From: Cryptomeria japonica
Taxonomy: Eukaryota > Streptophyta > Pinopsida > Cupressales > Cupressaceae
Direction: 5' to 3'
DNA: 64,000 nt
NCBI RefSeq assembly: GCF_030272615.1
Contig: NC_081408.1
Location: 606,723,673 to 606,787,672 of the forward strand
Both the position numbers and the translations under genes were made by a program. Of this stretch, positions 1 to 15,162 are shown in pieces (position 1 is the first letter of the stretch; every line of letters starts with the position of its first letter). The notes under the pieces were generated by a model. That model did no database searches, was not told where the DNA came from, and saw nothing but the letters and a program-made list of their open reading frames with translations.

Positions 1-2600
1 ATTTCTTATTATGTTGAGTATGAGTAAATTTGGGCTTCCTTGGCTATGGTCACTATTTTGTACTAACGATTGTCATTTAGTGTGATTTGAGCATGGACTT
101 CAAGTAATCATGAGGGTGGAAACAACATTCAAGTGTTAGGGGGTACGCGGCCTTGACCAAGGGGTGAAAGTATTGGGAAAGTACAAGTGATTCATGTGTA
201 GATCAATGTATCATTCACCTATTAATTCCTAGCAACATTCTCAAATAAAAAAGAAAAGAGGTATGTTGAGTGCATATATACATTTTATGTTGCCATGATA
301 TAAGTAAGATATCAAACATGTAAATTAGATTGATTTGCAATTTTATTCATAAATATTAGATCTTCCTTGTGAATTTTTGAATCCATAATGTCTCGTTGAT
401 TTCAATATCTTGATTGCAAGTACTCTTTTCATCATGAAACTCCACTCATTGAGGTCTCTTACTAAATGCAAGTCAGATATCCTATCAATGATGATACATT
501 TTGCATGAATTTAATGGGGAAATATTATTAATAGCTATGGTTAGGTTGTTAATTGTTTTGTAAAAATATATACAAGTAGATTGGGACATTAGAGTTATAA
601 ACATCGTAAATTGTTTTTGAGATCATTGTCCTAATTGTAACAGTCAACCACCATTGGCCCAAGGCCACACCAACACCATTGTGACACCAAGGTTTGTGCA
701 TACTGGTGTAAGGGCTACCCTTAGGAAATTTCATTACCATTACATATACACACCTAGTGGGGTTTCCAAACACAACTTGTTTGAGTAGGTAGTATCACTG
801 GTAAACTTGTGATTTTCACAATTGGTACCCTTAGGACAATCATTAATATTTGTTCTATGGTACTTTTTTATGGCTTCTAAATGCTTCTATGGGGTGTGCA
901 GGGGTCCCACACATCTCTTCCAACATTCCATCTAGGGCACTTCACTCTCACCTATCTTATATTCTACTTTCTCTATGCTGCTATCCCAGATGTCCGATAC
1001 ATGCTGTTAACATTGCTTTGATAACTCCAAATTCATATCTAAGCTCATTCTAAGGTAACATGTTCATAGTCAATCAATAAGCTTTCTCTATGTGATTTCA
1101 AGTAAGATATTGATCTATATAGTAAATTTTGTGATTGATTTGAGGGATACATCCATTGTCAAACCTTAATCTAAAATTTTGTTCCATATCCTAGATTTAT
1201 TTTGTTTTAATTCTCAGTGAGTAATTTTTAATAGTAATAAAGTGGTGTATATCCTTATATTTCAATGACAAAAGATCAGTTATTTGAATAAATACATATA
1301 AACATAAAACACATTTTTAAAATCTTATCTATTACAATTAAATATATATAATGATACCATATTATACATATCCCCATTTATATAATGAACAATAAAGACT
1401 TCTTTACAGTATTATATATTCATTATAGCTAATAATGCTTACCCAAAAAAAGAAAGATAAGAGTTTATATGTTGAACCGTTCTTAAATAGATATGGTTTC
1501 AAATTGCTTTGATATATTATGTATAACAGATTGCTATAACCAAATTTTTGTGCTATACTCTTGGATCCAATACTCATGATTTTGGATTTTAGATAGCATA
1601 CCTCACTAGATTAATTTGGACTATAGGTGTAGATTCATTGTGGTTTATGCTAAAAGAATTCAAACAATTGTACATAGTCTATGGGTAACTTCACTTAAGA
1701 AACTCATGTCTCATCTCAATTATGTTCAACTACATTGTCAATTTGAAGATTTGGTCAAGTTTGAGGTATGAACTCAAATTCCTCCTTTGTTTTTCAATTG
1801 AATTGATTTTAGTTTGTTGCACATGAATTGTTGAGTGAATTAAAGTATTCTTCCAATTTAAATCTCTCCATTTGGATGATTATATGATTTGTATGATCCA
1901 AATTTTGAAATTCTAAGTATATATGAGGTTATGCTGTTCAATTCTATTTGGGATGTTGAAATGACAAATCGAGGGAGTATTGTATTGTTGAGTTGATTAG
2001 AATCAAAAGGCTAATCTTGCATTTTCATTTTATGCACTTTGAAATTTTAGGGTTTTTGAGGTCCATTAGTTAAGGGTGTTTGTCTTGGTCCCATAGACTA
2101 TCTAGTCTCATGGACGTCATTAAAGTCTTTCATTCATTCATTCAACAATGGTAATTGGCCTCATGACTGGTTTTTGGTCCAAACTTGGGAATTATTGAAA
2201 AGTGGTATTTGATGATTTTGAGATGATATTCTATTATGGAATCATGATAGCATATATGTCAATTTTGATAAGGGATCAATTGGGATCCATTCTCTTGGTG
2301 TTGTGCCCAATTGAGTATGTCTTGCTTATGTATGAAAATGGCATTTTGCAATTGAGACAATTTGGTGTATTTGAGATGTCTTGCATTTAGATATGGCATG
2401 AGCTTAGTCCTAGAGTGAGACTAGGGAGTGGCTCCCACTCGTGTCCCTCGTTTGAAAGTGGTATGCTTGGCATTCATGTTCGGGGAGTTTTGTAATCAAG
2501 TGATAACATAACAATAGACTTGGGTTAAAATAAATAACAAGAAAATTGGCATTCATGTTTGGGGAGTTTTCATGAAAAGGGGACTTTTCATGAAAATCTT
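1..2600. other. AT-rich sequence without recognised gene
   Basis: I see no reading frame with family resemblance, no RNA gene and no clear repeat boundary here. Short open frames are scattered on both strands and look accidental. Confidence 0.6.
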
Positions 2601-3720
2601 TTCCTCCCCTACTAGCAGTGATGTTGGAAGATCGATAGATTGCCAGTAGTTTCTTGAAGGTAGTGCAGATCTTTTGGAAGGATTTTTGGAAGATTTTGGG
2701 AGAAATTGGAGATCTGTAGGAAATTTATTGAGAGCAGTCTATGGATATAGGGTATTCAGAGAGTTTAGGGAAAGTGCATTTATTACATTAAAAAGTTATA
2801 AGTGTAAATAATAAAAGGAAACCTTTACCATTCATTTGTCACTTTGCATTCTGTAAGAGAGAGTGTGAGAGAGATCTGCGAATAAAATTTCCAAGTAATC
2901 AAAGTGTGAAGTCAATTCGGCGTGAAAACCCTAATTCAACAAAGTGAGGTATTTCTCTGTGAAATTTACAAATTTGATATCTCTACAATGGATATGCCTT
3001 TATAAGTTGATATAACTGAGAGATCTCGGCCCAAGTTCCAGAATTACCCTTACAAATTAGTGGAAGATTATCTACAAGGCTCATTTTCATTAGTACTATA
3101 CAGTGTTCTTCATGTGGAACACATTAGTGCATACATTCATGCGAATATTGAAGAATTAGGAGGTTCCTAGTTGTTGAATATGTACACCAATCACATATTA
3201 GGAGAGGACTTCAAGATTAAGCCCGAATACAATGCATTGTGGGAAAAATAATTTAAGCAGGTTTTTAGGTTTCCAATATTTAATGAGAATGAGTGGGTAT
3301 GGTATGTCCTGAGCTGAATTCATGTAGTTGAACCAGTCATCTGAAGTCACAAAGGATGTAATCAAAATTGTGACATGATTGAGCTCATTCAATGGTTTAC
3401 TCATGCTCTAGTATATAAAAATTCAAATGGTCATAGATGCAACCAGCTCCGAGTTTGATAAAAGAGCTATGACAATAAATGATATTGTTGACCTAGATGT
3501 GAAGTTTTCTTCCATGATTGTCGGATACAAGGTTTACCACTCTAGTAGAGAAAATTTAGTATTTGGTACAAACATATGTGATGCATATCAGATGGTGAAA
3601 AAGAACAAGGATTATGACCTATGTGAATTTCTCCAGAACTAGTTGATGGAGAATCTCACCCCAATCAAGAAAGACAAGAAGAATGTGAGGCCCTACCCTG
3701 AGCCCATCATAGCACTTCTT
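2601..3720 (+). pseudogene. Eroded coding-like remnant, possibly transposon-derived
   Basis: A stretch rich in GAGAGA and 'aaccctaattcaac' (about 2820-2950) resembles the end of a transcript leader. It is followed from about 2989 by coding-like sequence on plus. One piece around 3205-3300 reads ...KIKPEYNALWEK..., and a second open piece spans 3427-3642 (about 71 residues, MVIDATSSEFDKRAMTIND...). Stops and frame changes break the whole. I do not recognise the protein. Its leader-then-ORF layout would fit an old retrotransposon, but no gag, protease or RT motif is visible. Confidence 0.25.
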
Positions 3721-6398
3721 TGATTTTCATGTTAGACTTATTATTTGATATATTATCTTGATGCATTATGGATTTAAATACTATTTGATAGGTGATTTGA
3801 TATAATGGGATAGGATGTATTCCATCTTACAATGATTTCAGTATTTATTGTGATGATTATATGATGCATTTATACATGTCTTGTAGAAAATTTATTTATA
3901 TGATGATGAAATTTAATAATTGATTTCATATGAAATTGTTAGGAAAAATGTTAATTAGATACTATCTATCTCCATTGCTTTTGAATTCGATCAATTGATA
4001 AGATGTTGTAAAATTGATGTTATATGTGTATTAGCTTTCATATACTTATATATGCATGTGTTTTGGATTACTGATGTGTGAAATGAGATGTGCATGAAAT
4101 TAATCCATGTGACCATGGAATTTTACGAAGAACTAGGACCAAACCTATGTGAAATAATGAAGCCAAGGTTTGTCTATTTGGAGAGACAATACCTCGTATG
4201 TGATGTATTTAATTTCGTAATAGTGAGGTTTGAGTGTAAATTCATATTTGTAATTGTTAATGTGTTATTCCTGAAAAGGACATGCCAAGTGTATTTTTAA
4301 TGATGTGTATTTTATGGTGTCACTTGACACTTGTGATGTGTGTGAGTTGGCAATGACATGTCCTTTGGAGGGAATTTGTTAAACCCAATGTATTTTTCAA
4401 ATATCATATTGTGGTCCCAAAAGATGACTTGGTTAGAGAGCCATTAGTTTGGTCAAATCAAGTTTGACCCATAGACAAACTTTAGGTGGGTTTATGGGGG
4501 GTCAAACTAACTCCTAGGGTTAGGTTTAGGTCACTTTTGAAGGCCCATATGATATACCTATGGGTAAAGGTCATTTTTAGTCATGTGACCACTCACATGT
4601 GACTATCAAGTCACCTCAAAAGTGAGTTTTCCAAGATGGACGAAAATTCAACTTTTGAGGATTGCTCCTTGGTAAGAATACCTTCCATTTGAGTGATAGT
4701 TGCTCTTCCTTACTTTCTCTTACCTTTTTCAGTTTCTATTTTTAGAATCCATGTAAGAGGTTGGGAAGACCAACCTATGGGATCTCACATCCTTTCCAAG
4801 GAAGTTGGAAAGTGTGAGGAGAACAAACTTAGGGAAGTGATTCAAACTTGGGATTTTGATCACCCACTCTCCAATCTTGGAGGCAAGTTTGAGTATTGGA
4901 TTTTGAAATTTCTAGAATATAATTTTGGCTAAGAGGACTGTAAGGGAATTGGGCATCTCTCCTATAACATACATTCCATAACAGGAGTAAAGTTTGGTGT
5001 CAATCCTTCCAAGTAAATAGTTGCATACATGTTGAGAAATGGTAAATATAAAATTGCTAAGAAATGAATATGCTTTCTATGTTCATGAAACTGCTTTTTT
5101 TTGGGATTATTTTTAGTTGTTTTCATTTATATTTTCTTTTTGTAGTACATGGGAGTCAAGACTAAACTCACCCTTGGGAGGGAAGAGTAGTCTTGGGGTG
5201 GAGGGATTTAGGACAATCTTTGGGTGTAGAGTCTCTCTTCTTGGAAGAGAGTGATAAACAAGGGTTTGTGATCCTTGCTTCTATATTTGTTTTGTTTAAA
5301 ATTTGGGGGTCATAAGGGGAGTTTTGGCTCAAAGCCTTTGGGGGTCATAAGGATGGTTCGGGTCTTGTGAGAGACCAAGTAGATGGATCTTGTTGCCTTG
5401 TGATGGCATTTGGTTACCAGTGGTTTAAATGCAGTTTCTCCTCTTAGATTTGGGTCCACCTTCACCCCATTGTTTTGAGTCACATGGTGACTATGTGCAA
5501 GGCTTGGGTTGGGAGTTCATTGTTGAGATGAGTCTTTGTAAAATATTTTTTCTTGTATTGTGTTTTATGTGTGTATGTGCCTCCCATTTGGTTCTGGGTT
5601 CTCCTAGCTCGAGGGTGGCCTCTTGTAGGCCTAGGTTGGGAGGTGAGCCTCCATTGTCATATCCAAGTCTTATTTGTAGGTTTGCAAATTCATTAAGGGA
5701 TAGAGAAAAAGCTACCTTCCTAGGGTGGTGTTTAAAGAATGCTAAAAGTGCACTCCTTTGTTCATTTACCTATCTAAAGATTCTTGTTGTATTTAGTCAT
5801 TTCAATAAAATAAAAAGAGGAAATAATCACATATTTTTTTGAGAGCAATGCATTTTAAAACAAAAAGTAAAGGAGTTGTATTATTTTCTGATTTGTTTAT
5901 TTATTAAATTGAAATCAAAGAAGTATTGAATATAAGATTTCTATTGTGTTGTTGAAAAAGGGCATTATGATTGTTGGTTAATTATTTTTGTCAATGATGG
6001 AAAAAGGTTAGCATACATCATAATGAAATTTAGTTTCAGATTTAAGAACAAAAAGGGAAATATTTATATTTGATACATTCATTGTTGTCTCATTTTATTT
6101 ATTGTTTTTTGATTAAGAAGGAAAGCATAGAATGTAGTTGCAGAAAATATTTTTCATATTTAAAATTGAGTTCATTCATTATTTGTATATAGTTATATTG
6201 CTGGTTAGTTTTTTTTTTTTAAAGAAGGGAGATTATTGCTTTTAGAAAAATATTCTGGAAATATTCAATGAGACCTTCTTTGAGAAAATTTAAATATATA
6301 TTTACATTTTCAAATACATTACTTGTAAATCAAATGTTGTGTAATATAGTCTATTCTCGGAAATACATTTGCACAGTAAATTGATACTGATACAAATG
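3721..6398. other. No recognised gene; possible old LTR inside
   Basis: Mostly AT-rich. The part from about 4378 begins TGTTAAACCC directly after a purine-rich tract (tttggagggaatt), which is how a 3' LTR often starts. The part at 5150-5830 is richer in G+C, with repeated 'gggggtcataagg' words (about 5307 and 5339). I could not find a partner LTR or an end, so this is only a candidate. Confidence 0.3.
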
Positions 6399-6400
6399 TA

Positions 6401-6426
6401 CACACACACACACACACACACACACA
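6401..6426. repeat. (CA)13 microsatellite
   Basis: Thirteen uninterrupted CA units. A short TA run follows at 6505-6521. Confidence 0.97.
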
Positions 6427-6539
6427 TTATATGTTAATAAAATAATAATACTGCTAACCTACAAATCTGGAAAATACACTGTGGAATGTGTTTTGTTGTT
6501 CAACTATATATATATATATATCAAAACCCGTTTAAAATA

Positions 6540-7150
6540 TTTTTAAATAAAAAAAAATAACGTGTTGAATATCAGCGATATGGGGAGCCACAACCCCCTC
6601 ACTTACCGCTAGGGGCTTAGCATTCCCACAGGCGCCATAGTGAGCAAGTTACCACTCACTTGAGCCATCCACAGTGGGCAAGGTGAAACCTGCCACTGTG
6701 GACGACCCATAGTGGATGGTGGCTACCACTTTGGACGACCCACAGTGGATGGCGACCACCACTGTGGCAACCCATAGTGACCGCCACCACATAAATCTCG
6801 CTACCCCATCCCCCGTATAACGCAGACCACCAATTATAATACGCCGCTAGCACGTTGTGACCAAATGAGATCCTACGGGGCGTGTTGTGAGGGAATTGTG
6901 GGATTCTAAAGGCCGCCATGAAGAATGGGCGCCCTGCAACAAACAACTGCTATTTTTGGCGCATGATAAGTCTTGAAACTGCCGCCTCCCACCATATCGG
7001 CCCCTACACTCAACCTAAAGAGAAAAAAATAGACAAAAACATCAATAGGTAGTAAACCCTACCCAATTTAGGGTTAGGGATAGCAAAAATGAAAACAAGA
7101 TAAAGATAGGTAGAAATATGCATAAAGTATAGGAAAACCCTAAATAGGGT
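6540..7150. repeat. GC-rich palindromic repeat cassette (LTR-like context)
   Basis: This is a GC-rich island in very AT-rich surroundings. Between about 6660 and 6780 nine-base palindromic words of the form CCAnnnTGG (CCACAGTGG, CCACTGTGG, CCATAGTGG, CCACTTTGG) occur seven times, partly in an imperfect 33-bp tandem unit. Then come 'accctacccaatttagggttagg' at about 7055 and 'aaaccctaaatagggtta' at about 7135. The same order (palindrome cassette, then ccctaa-rich leader) occurs in the giant solo LTR at 18085-19100, so I infer that this is part of a related LTR. LTR ends were not found. Confidence 0.5.
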
Positions 7151-9829
<2,679 letters not shown>

Positions 9830-10240
9830 GTGACACGTGGCATATGACATCTGGCTAACGGATCTTTTGGACTCTCCATGAACCATGTCTAGACAACAAT
9901 ACTTTGATTAGGCTTCACTGCATCCACTAAGTCAATAGTCTTTAATTCATATTAAAAACTTGGCACCAAAATCTCCATAGGATCACCATCTGTGCTCATT
10001 TTGTGTCCAAATAATCTTTGACCATTATTTCTCCTCCTTACCTGAATATATACTTCCTCACGAGCATTGATGGGGTCAGAGTCTCTTTGCTTGTAGTAAC
10101 TATGCTGCTCGACTGTAGGGTTCTCCCCTGATTAGTATAGCCTTGCCACCACCTAAAAACTCTTCTGGTGGCCTTCTGATGGAGCTTCTAGCCAGCCTTA
10201 GTCATTTTTTGGGATCATAAAGATAAATATAAAGATGATG
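9830..10240 (-). pseudogene. Unidentified coding-like remnant
   Basis: Read on minus from about 10220 downward, the sequence has protein-like stretches in two frames. One is RRPPEEFLGGGKAILIRGEP. After a frame change comes a stretch with SDPINAREEVYIQVRRRNNG, then LVDAVKPNQSIVV and WFMESPKDPLA, separated by single stop codons (about 9875 and 9940). The composition is unlike the surrounding AT-rich DNA, which argues for former coding. I do not recognise the family and assign no function. Confidence 0.3.
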
Positions 10241-10857
10241 AAGGTTAGGATCCTCTCGTGGGTACTCCAGACCCTGCTGATATATAATGCAAGCTAGATG
10301 ATTAGGACTCTCTTCATCCACCTTTTGCTACAACTATCACTGGCGGCTAATTTTTATATGTTTTTTACTCTAGATGAGAACCTCATTTGAACTCTTGGGA
10401 TGTGATTTGATATCCACCCATTTTTTTTTTCGTGAATATGTGTATCATTATTATTTTGTAAATGATAATATTGACATTTTTTCATTAAAAAAATAATTAA
10501 ATCTTTAAATTTGAATTTTTTATAGTTCTTGTAGAACTTATCTTTACCCTTTCTATAATACGCAAACTTAATGTAAATTCAATCATTCTAATACCTTTTT
10601 TTGTCATTCTTCAACATAACAAACTTTGATAATTAAACAATCAATAATATTTATACACATCATCCCCATTAAAAATTTAAAATAATAATTCTGACAGTTA
10701 AATATTTCACTCACCTATAAACTCACTATTCTCCATCACCATCAGCAACACAAACATTTCAGAATCTAGTTGCCCAATTTTGTAAAAGTTCTTAAATAAC
10801 CAGTACACTAAAATCAACACAGCTGCTACTCATGAAAAGTAGAATTTTATGGCCAGT

Positions 10858-11111
10858 ATTGAACAAAGAAAGTCATTTAGACAAAAATAAATGAAAATCT
10901 AGAGCAGTGTGTAATTTAGCTGTAATTTCTTTACAGACAGGCATGCGTCCCTCCACAGACTTCAAAGAATACGTGTTGCATGCAGAATTGAGCCTATCTA
11001 CTTACTATTCTATTCTACTCCAAATGCTCAGCATCTACAATTTTGTATACATGAATTTAACACAACATTACGTCATGGTTTTGATTCCTTATTTACAACG
11101 TGGCAGCAGGG
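10858..11111. repeat. Imperfect direct repeat, copy 1
   Basis: About 254 bp from 'attgaacaaagaaagtca' to 'caacgtggcagcaggg'. It recurs at 11545-11800, offset by about 687 bp. Numerous substitutions and small indels show that the duplication is not recent. Confidence 0.85.
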
Positions 11112-11544
11112 TGGCGACGGACAGTCTACCATTCAGGAAATTCTCTGCACTATTGTGCTGGTGCTAAGTTCTGGAATTCTGCTGTGCCGATGATGCTTTC
11201 AGTTTTTAAGTTGATTTTGTACTGGGTACAGATATTTTCATAAATTTTGCATATGTTATGATAATGATAGAGTTTGGATGCATCTATTCTGGTTTTAAAA
11301 TGTAGTACGGATTGACTAACATGCGTGTTAGATCGTCGATTTTATAATAAACCACTGTGATTGACTAACACGTCACTATCACTCACTATCACTTTTCACT
11401 CAATGTATTTTACTAAAAAAATATATAAGTTCTAAAAAAAGAAGTTAAAAAACTACATTTATGACCACTCTAACTACTAAAAAGTTCAATTAAAGTTCAA
11501 TACTGAAAAGTCTAATACTCACGCAAATCATATTTATGATCACA

Positions 11545-11800
11545 ATTGAACAAAGAAAGTCATATAGACAGAAATAAATAAAGTCCCTATTTATCTGGAC
11601 TTAGGTGTAGTTTCATTACAAATAGGCATGTATTGCAGCAGCGTCCACAGACTTCAACAAAGATATGTCACAGATTTGAGTCTATCAACTTTACTATTCT
11701 ATTTTGGTACAAATGCTCAACATCTAGAATAGTATATACGTGAAAAAAACACAATATTACGTGATGGTCTTGATTTCTTATGTACAACGTGGCAGCAGGG
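11545..11800. repeat. Imperfect direct repeat, copy 2
   Basis: Second copy of the repeat at 10858-11111. Both copies share the start 'attgaacaaagaaagtca' and the end 'caacgtggcagcaggg'. No transposon ends are visible at the junctions. Confidence 0.85.
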
Positions 11801-12259
11801 AAAGATATTTTGGAAACTAAAAAGAATGATTGATGTATTTGAAAGGGAAGATCTTAGTAATTAAACACATCAATGCTATAATAAATCTCTGATTTAACAT
11901 AAATTAATGAGTAAGATGATGCTAACATATTATTTAAAAAATCTTAAATCTAAAGATGTGTTTCTAAATTATAATTTTTTAATTAATTTTTAATGTATTT
12001 TTTTCAGAATTATGAATCGGTGAGGTCATAGATGGGGGATCTCATTGTCAACATGGACACTCAACAATAACATGTAGGAGTTTAAACATCGGTAGCAAGA
12101 AACACAATTCGATGATTTAACCATCATAGTATGATAATACCGACAAATTACATTTTTTATGAAATATTATAAATAATTATTACATAGATGGTATTAGGTT
12201 GGGGGCCTAGTTTGATTGGAAAGAGCTTCTAGTGGTGAAGCGCTATACTCGATTCCTAC
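11801..12259. other. No gene seen
   Basis: AT-rich. A stretch at 12200-12255 has a weak tRNA-like look (gattggaaagagc... and cgattcctac), but no cloverleaf can be drawn, so I do not call an RNA gene. Confidence 0.5.
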
Positions 12260-12458
12260 AATCTAAACAAATAATTTTGTAAATGATATTATTTTTCACA
12301 ACATAAAAATTATGTAGAATCTTTTTCATCAAGATTCATGAAATTGAAGTTAATGAATCTAAAAAAATAATTTTGTAAATGATATTATTTTTCACAACAT
12401 GTCAAATTATGTAAATCTTTTTCATCAAGATTCATGAAATTGAAGTTAATGAATTTGA
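12260..12458. repeat. 96-bp tandem duplication
   Basis: Two head-to-tail copies with a 96-bp offset, each containing 'aataattttgtaaatgat' and 'catgaaattgaagttaatga'. They differ by a few substitutions and a small deletion near 12405. The duplication lies downstream of the cyclic phosphodiesterase gene. Confidence 0.9.
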
Positions 12459-12639
12459 CTAAAATGTTGTGCTATGATAATTTAACTCTTACCAATAATA
12501 TTTTATAAGCCTCCATTTTGTATACATTTTCAAACTATTTTATTTTTGAAATTGTTTTAAAAAAAAAAAAAAAGCATGTAGAGGCATTATTCCTGCAATT
12601 TATTTAGATACACAGAATGCGAGTCGTTGAGATTTCAGC

Positions 12640-14497
12640 TTAGGTATAATTCTCAGTCTCAGTGCAGTCTCTAAGATTACACTTGGCCACTTTCTCCCAC
12701 GATTGGAGCGACTTGTCTTGAGTGTCTGTCTTGTACAAGCATAAACTGGAGACCTCAAATTCTGTATTGCAGAGAAGATGATTGAATGACTCTGCCTTCA
12801 CTTTGGCTTTCTGTTTGTCCTCCTCAGGTAGATCTCCATATAAAAGGCTTAAATGTGGCATGTATGGCTGGGGTTTGTCAACTATGCCAAAGCAATGACT
12901 TGCCTTCAGATTTGCTTGCATAACCTGCAACAGAGTATTGGAATGTTACATATCAATTTCAAGAAAACCCATGGATTTACCTTGCTTGTTTTTTGAGTTG
13001 ACAAGGATCATGGCTCAAAGGCAGACCAGTTATCAAAGACCTGGAGACAGCGAGTTTGCTCATCTCCAGGGCACCTCTGGCAGGTGGGATTTAAAGGCAA
13101 TCGAAATGAAGGTAGACTGGAAAATCTGGCTTACAATCCAAGCTTGTTCATGAAATTGGAATTCACAGGTGCAAAAGTTCCATTATACATCAGACCCTAA
13201 TTCGGCATGTTTGTGCTTGATAACCTTTTAATTTATATTGTGTCTTAGGTGGCAGCCACTCTGGCCACCTTTTTGGTGTCGTAGCCATACATATTGACGC
13301 CAGTTTAGCAAATCAGACTGCGTGAGAGCTTAATCCCACAATAAGATTTCTCGCCATTTACCTTCTAACGTGACCTAAAAACTTGGCAAAATTGCCGCCT
13401 GATTTGGCATGACCTAAAAAACCATATGTCAAACTGGCATCTGGCTTGGCCATGAGAAAAGAAATAATATATGCTAAATTTGTGGCACTGGTCATGACCT
13501 AGACGACGACATAGGCCGATGATTGAGAATACTTCTGCTAAGGACTGGAAGTATTTTCAACAATTCACCAGAAGCAATCTCAATCATTACATGGATTGTG
13601 GAATATCATATCTATATAACATATACCAAATTAGCAGCTTGGCCATAACTTAAAAGCCATATGCCAAATTGGTGGATTGGGCATGACCGATACAAACAAC
13701 AACATACACCCATTATGTTTTTGCCTTTGCCCGTGGCCTAAATAGACGTACACCAAAAAGGTGTCTAGCTTAGCCGTAACCTCAAAATAATATACTACAA
13801 ATAGATCTCCGACTCATCCTTGAATTGAAAAAAAAGCTCAAATCGGTGGATTAAAAACAACAAATACCATCCATTAGGGCTTGGGCGCGTGGTAAGTCAG
13901 AGTGGGTATTGCAAAGATAACCAAGTTTGAACTCAGATGATACAACTTCAAATTCAAAAGCAAATACTTATGGATTTTAATCTACACTAAAAGATCAAAC
14001 CATGACCTTCAGGAAGGAACTCAACATTTAAGCTGTTGTGATTCTAATTGACCTATGGCATAGAAGTGATCAACAGAAAGCAACTAACATATGCCAAACA
14101 GGCATATACCTTGGCAGTGACCTAAATTAACTAAAGAACTTGGCCCTTACACCAAATCACAATGAACTTAACTGATAAAAAGCTAAATTGTTTAATAAAC
14201 AACAGAATCCAACTCGCTGGGTACCCATGGGAAAAAACGCATAACTCTCACTATAATTGATAGAAGAGAATCCTCTCCACAGCAGCATCTAATCTGAAAC
14301 CTAATATATAATTACCTGAGGTGTTGGATCGACCAGAACGTAAATACACTGGTAGAAGAAGGTGCCGCAGGCCACCTGAGTGAGCGAACAGGTGTAAGGC
14401 GTTAGGGTCCTGCAGGCGGCTTCTAATCTGGAACAGGCATCGGCCTTGCTCATCCTCTGAGCGCCAACTACGGTCACATGAGGCTCAAACGAAGGCC
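12640..14497 (-). CDS. CPDase: Cyclic phosphodiesterase (2H family), 5'-incomplete
   Basis: Two exons on minus: 14316-14497 (182 nt) and 12640-12924 (285 nt including the stop), joined by a 1391-bp GT-AG intron with donor CAG|gtaat and acceptor ttgcag|GTT. Together they give about 155 residues. The first exon carries PHVTV (H-x-T) and ends ...TFFYQCIYVLVDPTPQ. The second carries YMPHLSLLYGDL (H-x-S) and the late segment CLYKTDTQDKSLQSWE. From family knowledge, the paired H-x-T/S motifs are the catalytic histidines of 2H phosphoesterases. Plant cyclic phosphodiesterase opens ADP-ribose 1'',2''-cyclic phosphate, a tRNA-splicing by-product, and nucleoside 2',3'-cyclic phosphates; it is about 180 residues long. 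The first 35-40 residues are missing: upstream of a possible acceptor at 14498-14499 the sequence is AT-rich, and I found no N-terminal exon up to 22567. It may be a long-intron gene with exon 1 unseen, or a truncated pseudogene. Retention of both motifs and clean splice sites argues against long decay. Confidence 0.85.
12925..14315 (-). repeat. Phosphodiesterase intron with degenerate repeated module
   Basis: The intron holds several diverged copies of a module built from 'cttggc', 'atgacctaaaa' and 'catatgccaaa' (about 13380-13450, 13640-13690, 13760-13790, 14090-14140). No transposon termini are visible. The module contributes no coding sequence. Confidence 0.45.
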
Positions 14498-15162
14498 CTC
14501 CAATATTTTTGAAATTGTTGTTGATTATTAAATTATATTTGTGATATTAAATAAGTGTGTTTTCTTTTGGATTCTATGTTTATAAATGAATTCAAAGTAA
14601 GTAAATGATAATGATTAAGTTATAATGCAAACGATGACGTTTTGAATTATTTTCTAGTTATTTATTAATCCTTGTCATGATAAGAATATTATAGCAATTT
14701 GTAGACACTTAAAACTCACTTTTACATTATTAATCATACATCAAATGTTTACTAATTAATTAAATAGAACTATTGAACTAATTATGTAATATTTCCTCTA
14801 ATTTAATTATTGTTTATCACTGATTAATTAAAAATATTATATATTAAATTGACTTAGTTTAACCTTCTTCTAACTAATTAATTAAATAAGATATCTTATC
14901 ACTTGATTAGATTTATTTAATTGATACATTTATAAACATTAAAAACCATAGAGTTGTAATATTTGATGGTTGCATGTGAATGCCCTTTCAAATTTAGGGT
15001 TATAAGAATTAGCCACAAAAGGACTAATAGAAACATCAGTTGTGAAAGTGTCACTATATTTAATAGCATTTAAAAAATCATACATCAACATTATTTACTT
15101 GTAAAGAAACTAAATTAATATTAGTATGTAAAATAAAACTCGCATACACAAAAGTAAACAAT
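14498..15162. other. AT-rich sequence, probable intron or flank
   Basis: No exon recognisable on either strand. It lies between the first visible phosphodiesterase exon and the giant LTR. Confidence 0.5.
15158..15162. repeat. Target-site duplication, left (ACAAT)
   Basis: Exact 5-bp match to 20296-20300 on the other side of the giant LTR. Confidence 0.85.

Noticed and set aside
6656-6946. 96-codon minus-strand frame with a repeated PLWVV motif
   Set aside because: It follows the 33-bp DNA repeat; the palindromic words explain the periodic protein, and there is no other coding sign.
12195-12260. tRNA or tRNA-derived SINE
   Set aside because: Only weak box-like words; no cloverleaf, no poly-A tail and no duplication.
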